This document shows positions 14,723 to 16,341 of a DNA stretch of 16,341 nucleotides, one piece after another. The first letter of the stretch is position 1. Each line of letters begins with the position of its first letter. A model generated the notes under the pieces. That model saw only the letters and a program-made list of their open reading frames with translations. It made no database searches and was not told the DNA's origin. The position numbers and the translations under genes were made by a program. Source of the stretch: Anaerolineae bacterium (GTDB lineage: Bacteria; Chloroflexota; Anaerolineae; Aggregatilineales; Phototrophicaceae); assembly GCA_028284565.1 (NCBI GenBank), contig JANQRM010000180.1:1-16341 (forward strand), in the 5' to 3' direction.

Positions 14723-15877
14723 ATGATGACGAATTCTCTGGTTAAGAGCTGGTTGTATATTGTGATTATCATGCTGTGTGCTACACCAATGCTTGGTCAG
14801 CAAGATCAATGTCCTTCTATTGTAGCGACGACTTTAGATACAGCGAATTTGTCATGCACGGATACCGGACGTAATGAGGCTTGTTATGGCAATAACACTG
14901 TTGAAGTCAGCGCACGAGAGGGCTTTGAAACCAGCTTCGATCAACCCGGAGACAAGGTTAATTTAGTAACTGTCGACTCCATGTTACTGAGTGCAATGAA
15001 TGAAGCGGTTGGTGAATGGGGTGTGGTGTTGATGCGTTTGCAAGCCAATCTCCCAGATACTTTGCCTGGTCAAAATGTAACCCTTCTTTTATTTGGGGAC
15101 GTGGAGATCGAAAACGATGTTGATCATTCTGAAAATGAAGGTGAGGGGAGTACGATGTCTCCCATGCAGGCATTTTACTTCACTAGTGGCATTGGTGATG
15201 CACAATGTCAGGAAGCCCCTGATAGCGGTCTGCTGATCCAAACACCTGAGGGGGCAGTCGATGTGGAGTTTGTCGTCAACGAAGTCAAGGTTACGCTCAA
15301 TTCGACGGCTTATATGCAAGCAGAAGCTGGGAGTGAGATGATTATCTATTTGATTGAAGGGCAGGCAACTGTTGAGGCACTTGGAGTCACTGAAGTTGTC
15401 CTAGCTGGAACAGGGGTAAGTATTCCATTGGATGAGGAATTGCGCGTATCGGGTGCACCGAGTGCGCCAGAACCTTATGATGATGAGACACTTGCTAGCT
15501 TGCCAATAAGTATTTTGGAACGAGATATTGAAATCGCGCCTGCTGTAACTGTAGAGCAGGCTAACACAGTGGACGAAATCGTTGCTGATTTGGATGGTGA
15601 TTGGCTATTAACTTGGCTTCCATCTGAGGGTTGTGGAGAAATTGAAGTTACCGTTCCTGTCAGCATCGAAAGTGTGGCAGATAATTCCGGTCTTGATGTG
15701 GGAGGTGGTTTGGGTCCAACGCGCGCATTTACGCAAACAGAGCCACAAATTTATGTCTATGATGATGAAGATGTTACCCTCACGATTCAAGTTCAGGAAT
15801 CTAATCTTTTGACAATAGTTATCACTCGGGTTTTGACGAATCTGACCACGACCTGCTTTGGTGAAATAACCAGGTAA
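14723..15877 (+). CDS. Secreted FecR-like protein with Chloroflexota-type N-terminal cysteine region
   Basis: This is a 384-residue protein. I chose the ATG at 14723 because GAGAGG lies six bases upstream; the ATG at 14702 is earlier but lacks a site. The signal peptide (about residues 1-25, SWLYIVIIMLCATPMLG) is followed by a CPSIVATTLDTANLSC...GRNEACYGNNTVE segment. That pattern recurs, from memory, at the start of many secreted Chloroflexota proteins, as does the following EWGVVLMRLQANLPDTLPGQNVTLLLFGDVEIEN. A beta-rich region around 180-250 (LLIQTPEGAVDVE, YLIEGQATVEALG, VVLAGTGVSIPL) has the look of a FecR-type repeat. The C-terminal part has Cys/Thr-rich strands. I infer a cell-surface or exported protein of unknown partner. 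It is divergent from the acetyltransferase. Confidence 0.82.
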   Translation: MMTNSLVKSWLYIVIIMLCATPMLGQQDQCPSIVATTLDTANLSCTDTGRNEACYGNNTVEVSAREGFETSFDQPGDKVNLVTVDSMLLSAMNEAVGEWGVVLMRLQANLPDTLPGQNVTLLLFGDVEIENDVDHSENEGEGSTMSPMQAFYFTSGIGDAQCQEAPDSGLLIQTPEGAVDVEFVVNEVKVTLNSTAYMQAEAGSEMIIYLIEGQATVEALGVTEVVLAGTGVSIPLDEELRVSGAPSAPEPYDDETLASLPISILERDIEIAPAVTVEQANTVDEIVADLDGDWLLTWLPSEGCGEIEVTVPVSIESVADNSGLDVGGGLGPTRAFTQTEPQIYVYDDEDVTLTIQVQESNLLTIVITRVLTNLTTTCFGEITR

Positions 15878-16201
15878 CATCGTGTGCTCTTCAATGCCCT
15901 CAAAGCGGATTCAACAAATGAGATTGACCGTATCCGCGAATTTTTGGGTGTCGAACTTCGTCCTGAGCAACGTGTGCAGGTCACTGAAAAAACGAGCTTT
16001 CCATATATGAAAGCCATCAATCACAAATTCTCGCCCATCATAGGCAATACGGTCAAGATTGAGATTGTCCGCAAAGGCAGAACAGGCGACGGTGGTGCGT
16101 TGTTTACCAAAGGGTAGTTCGACAAAGTGGATGCTTTTTGCAAAAGTGAACTCCAACGTTTGGGCAGTGATTTCCCTTATGATGACGCATTTTCTCCATA
16201 G
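15878..16201 (+). pseudogene. Decayed C-terminal fragment of a sulfotransferase
   Basis: The frame directly after the FecR-like gene's stop reads VLFNALKADSTNEIDRIREF, LGVELRPEQ, then TSFPYMK and VRKGRTGDGGALFTKG. This is the familiar C-terminal pattern of PAPS-dependent sulfotransferases (LKADP..EI.RI..FLG..L, TSFE.MK, RKG..GDW...FT). It is then interrupted by TAG at 16115-16117 and resumes as FDKVDAFCKSELQRLGSDFP up to TAG at 16199-16201. The PAPS-binding N-terminal two-thirds is absent, 'GDW' has become GDG, and there is no credible start (only GTG at 15884). Its last 25 bases overlap the converging M50-type gene. Confidence 0.8.
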
Positions 16202-16341
16202 TCTTGACGCATCCAATAGATGATGGTGCTACCGTCGGTGAAACCGAGGGGGAGGAATGCGCCGAGTGTGAAGATGAGCAGGTTGACGAGTAGTGTCCAG
16301 AAGACGAGCCACCAGATGAGTCCGCGTGTGTCACCCAAGAG
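16177..16341 (-). CDS. C-terminal end of an M50-type membrane metallopeptidase (5' end outside window)
   Basis: The minus strand is open from the right edge for 54 codons to TAA at 16177-16179. It encodes a hydrophobic helix (LIWWLVFWTLLVNLLIFTLG), then AFLPLGFTDGSTIIYWMRQD and a short tail. The N..L..P...DG arrangement at the end of a membrane helix is like the third zinc-ligand region (LDG-type) of site-2-protease-like M50 peptidases. The HExxH helix would be outside the window, so the assignment rests on this piece only. It overlaps the end of the dead sulfotransferase. Confidence 0.55.
   Translation of the reverse strand, partial: LLGDTRGLIWWLVFWTLLVNLLIFTLGAFLPLGFTDGSTIIYWMRQDYGENASS

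Noticed and set aside
16115..16117. Amber codon read as pyrrolysine or another recoded amino acid in the sulfotransferase-like frame
   Set aside because: The frame also lacks its N-terminal domain and start, and TAG is used as a normal stop by several intact genes here, so simple decay is the better explanation.
16104..16334. 76-codon Ser/His-rich minus-strand frame at the right edge
   Set aside because: It is out of frame with the M50-type C-terminal frame, which has a proper membrane helix and DG motif; the Ser/His-rich product looks like a frame shadow.

Overview
The window looks like a piece of chromosome from an uncultured member of the Chloroflexota (Anaerolineae-like). This is an inference from protein families: secreted proteins with Chloroflexota-type cysteine and SH3-like motifs, a pentapeptide protein with an N-terminal helix of the kind common there, a CpaF-type ATPase and an M3B oligopeptidase. 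There are no rRNA or tRNA genes, no insertion sequences and no real CRISPR array.

Left part (1-9456), mostly chromosomal housekeeping or lineage-specific genes. It holds a pentapeptide-repeat membrane protein cut by the left edge, a small four-helix membrane protein (-), a small unknown protein (-), and an M3B oligoendopeptidase (-). A hairpin-rich 500-base divergent intergenic region follows, then a CpaF/TadA-like secretion ATPase (+) whose Walker A lysine is replaced by methionine. After a terminator and about 850 bases with no convincing gene come a membrane-anchored ATP10/thioredoxin-fold protein (+), a GNAT acetyltransferase (+), and a secreted protein with an SH3-like C-terminus (-).

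Middle part (9637-13845). An ECF-type sigma factor (-) is followed by a block that lacks the strong G-over-C bias of the + strand seen in most of the rest. The block contains a DegT/DnrJ/EryC1/StrS-type PLP enzyme (-), an unrecognised 212-residue protein (-), and a TetR regulator (-) divergent from an NTF2-like/lumazine-binding-like small protein (+). The TetR and NTF2-like genes share a promoter region with two TetR-style palindromes, one inside the -35/-10 spacer and one over the likely transcription start. Two scars lie around this pair. One is a piece of a RimJ/RimL-type acetyltransferase C-terminus, about 91% identical in DNA over 54 bases to the intact gene 1.4 kb away. The other is a strong ribosome binding site with no intact gene behind it.

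Right part (13935-16341). A hairpin lies between convergent genes, followed by the intact RimJ/RimL-type acetyltransferase (-) and a secreted FecR-like protein (+). After it comes the decayed C-terminal end of a sulfotransferase with an in-frame amber codon. Last is the C-terminal end of an M50-type membrane metallopeptidase (-), which enters from the right edge and overlaps the dead sulfotransferase.

The genes do not form one pathway. The clearest regulatory unit is the TetR/NTF2-like pair. The most unusual single gene is the CpaF-family protein that has lost its catalytic signature residues. I see no convincing new multi-gene system. The two-gene DegT plus unknown-protein block is the least explained piece.
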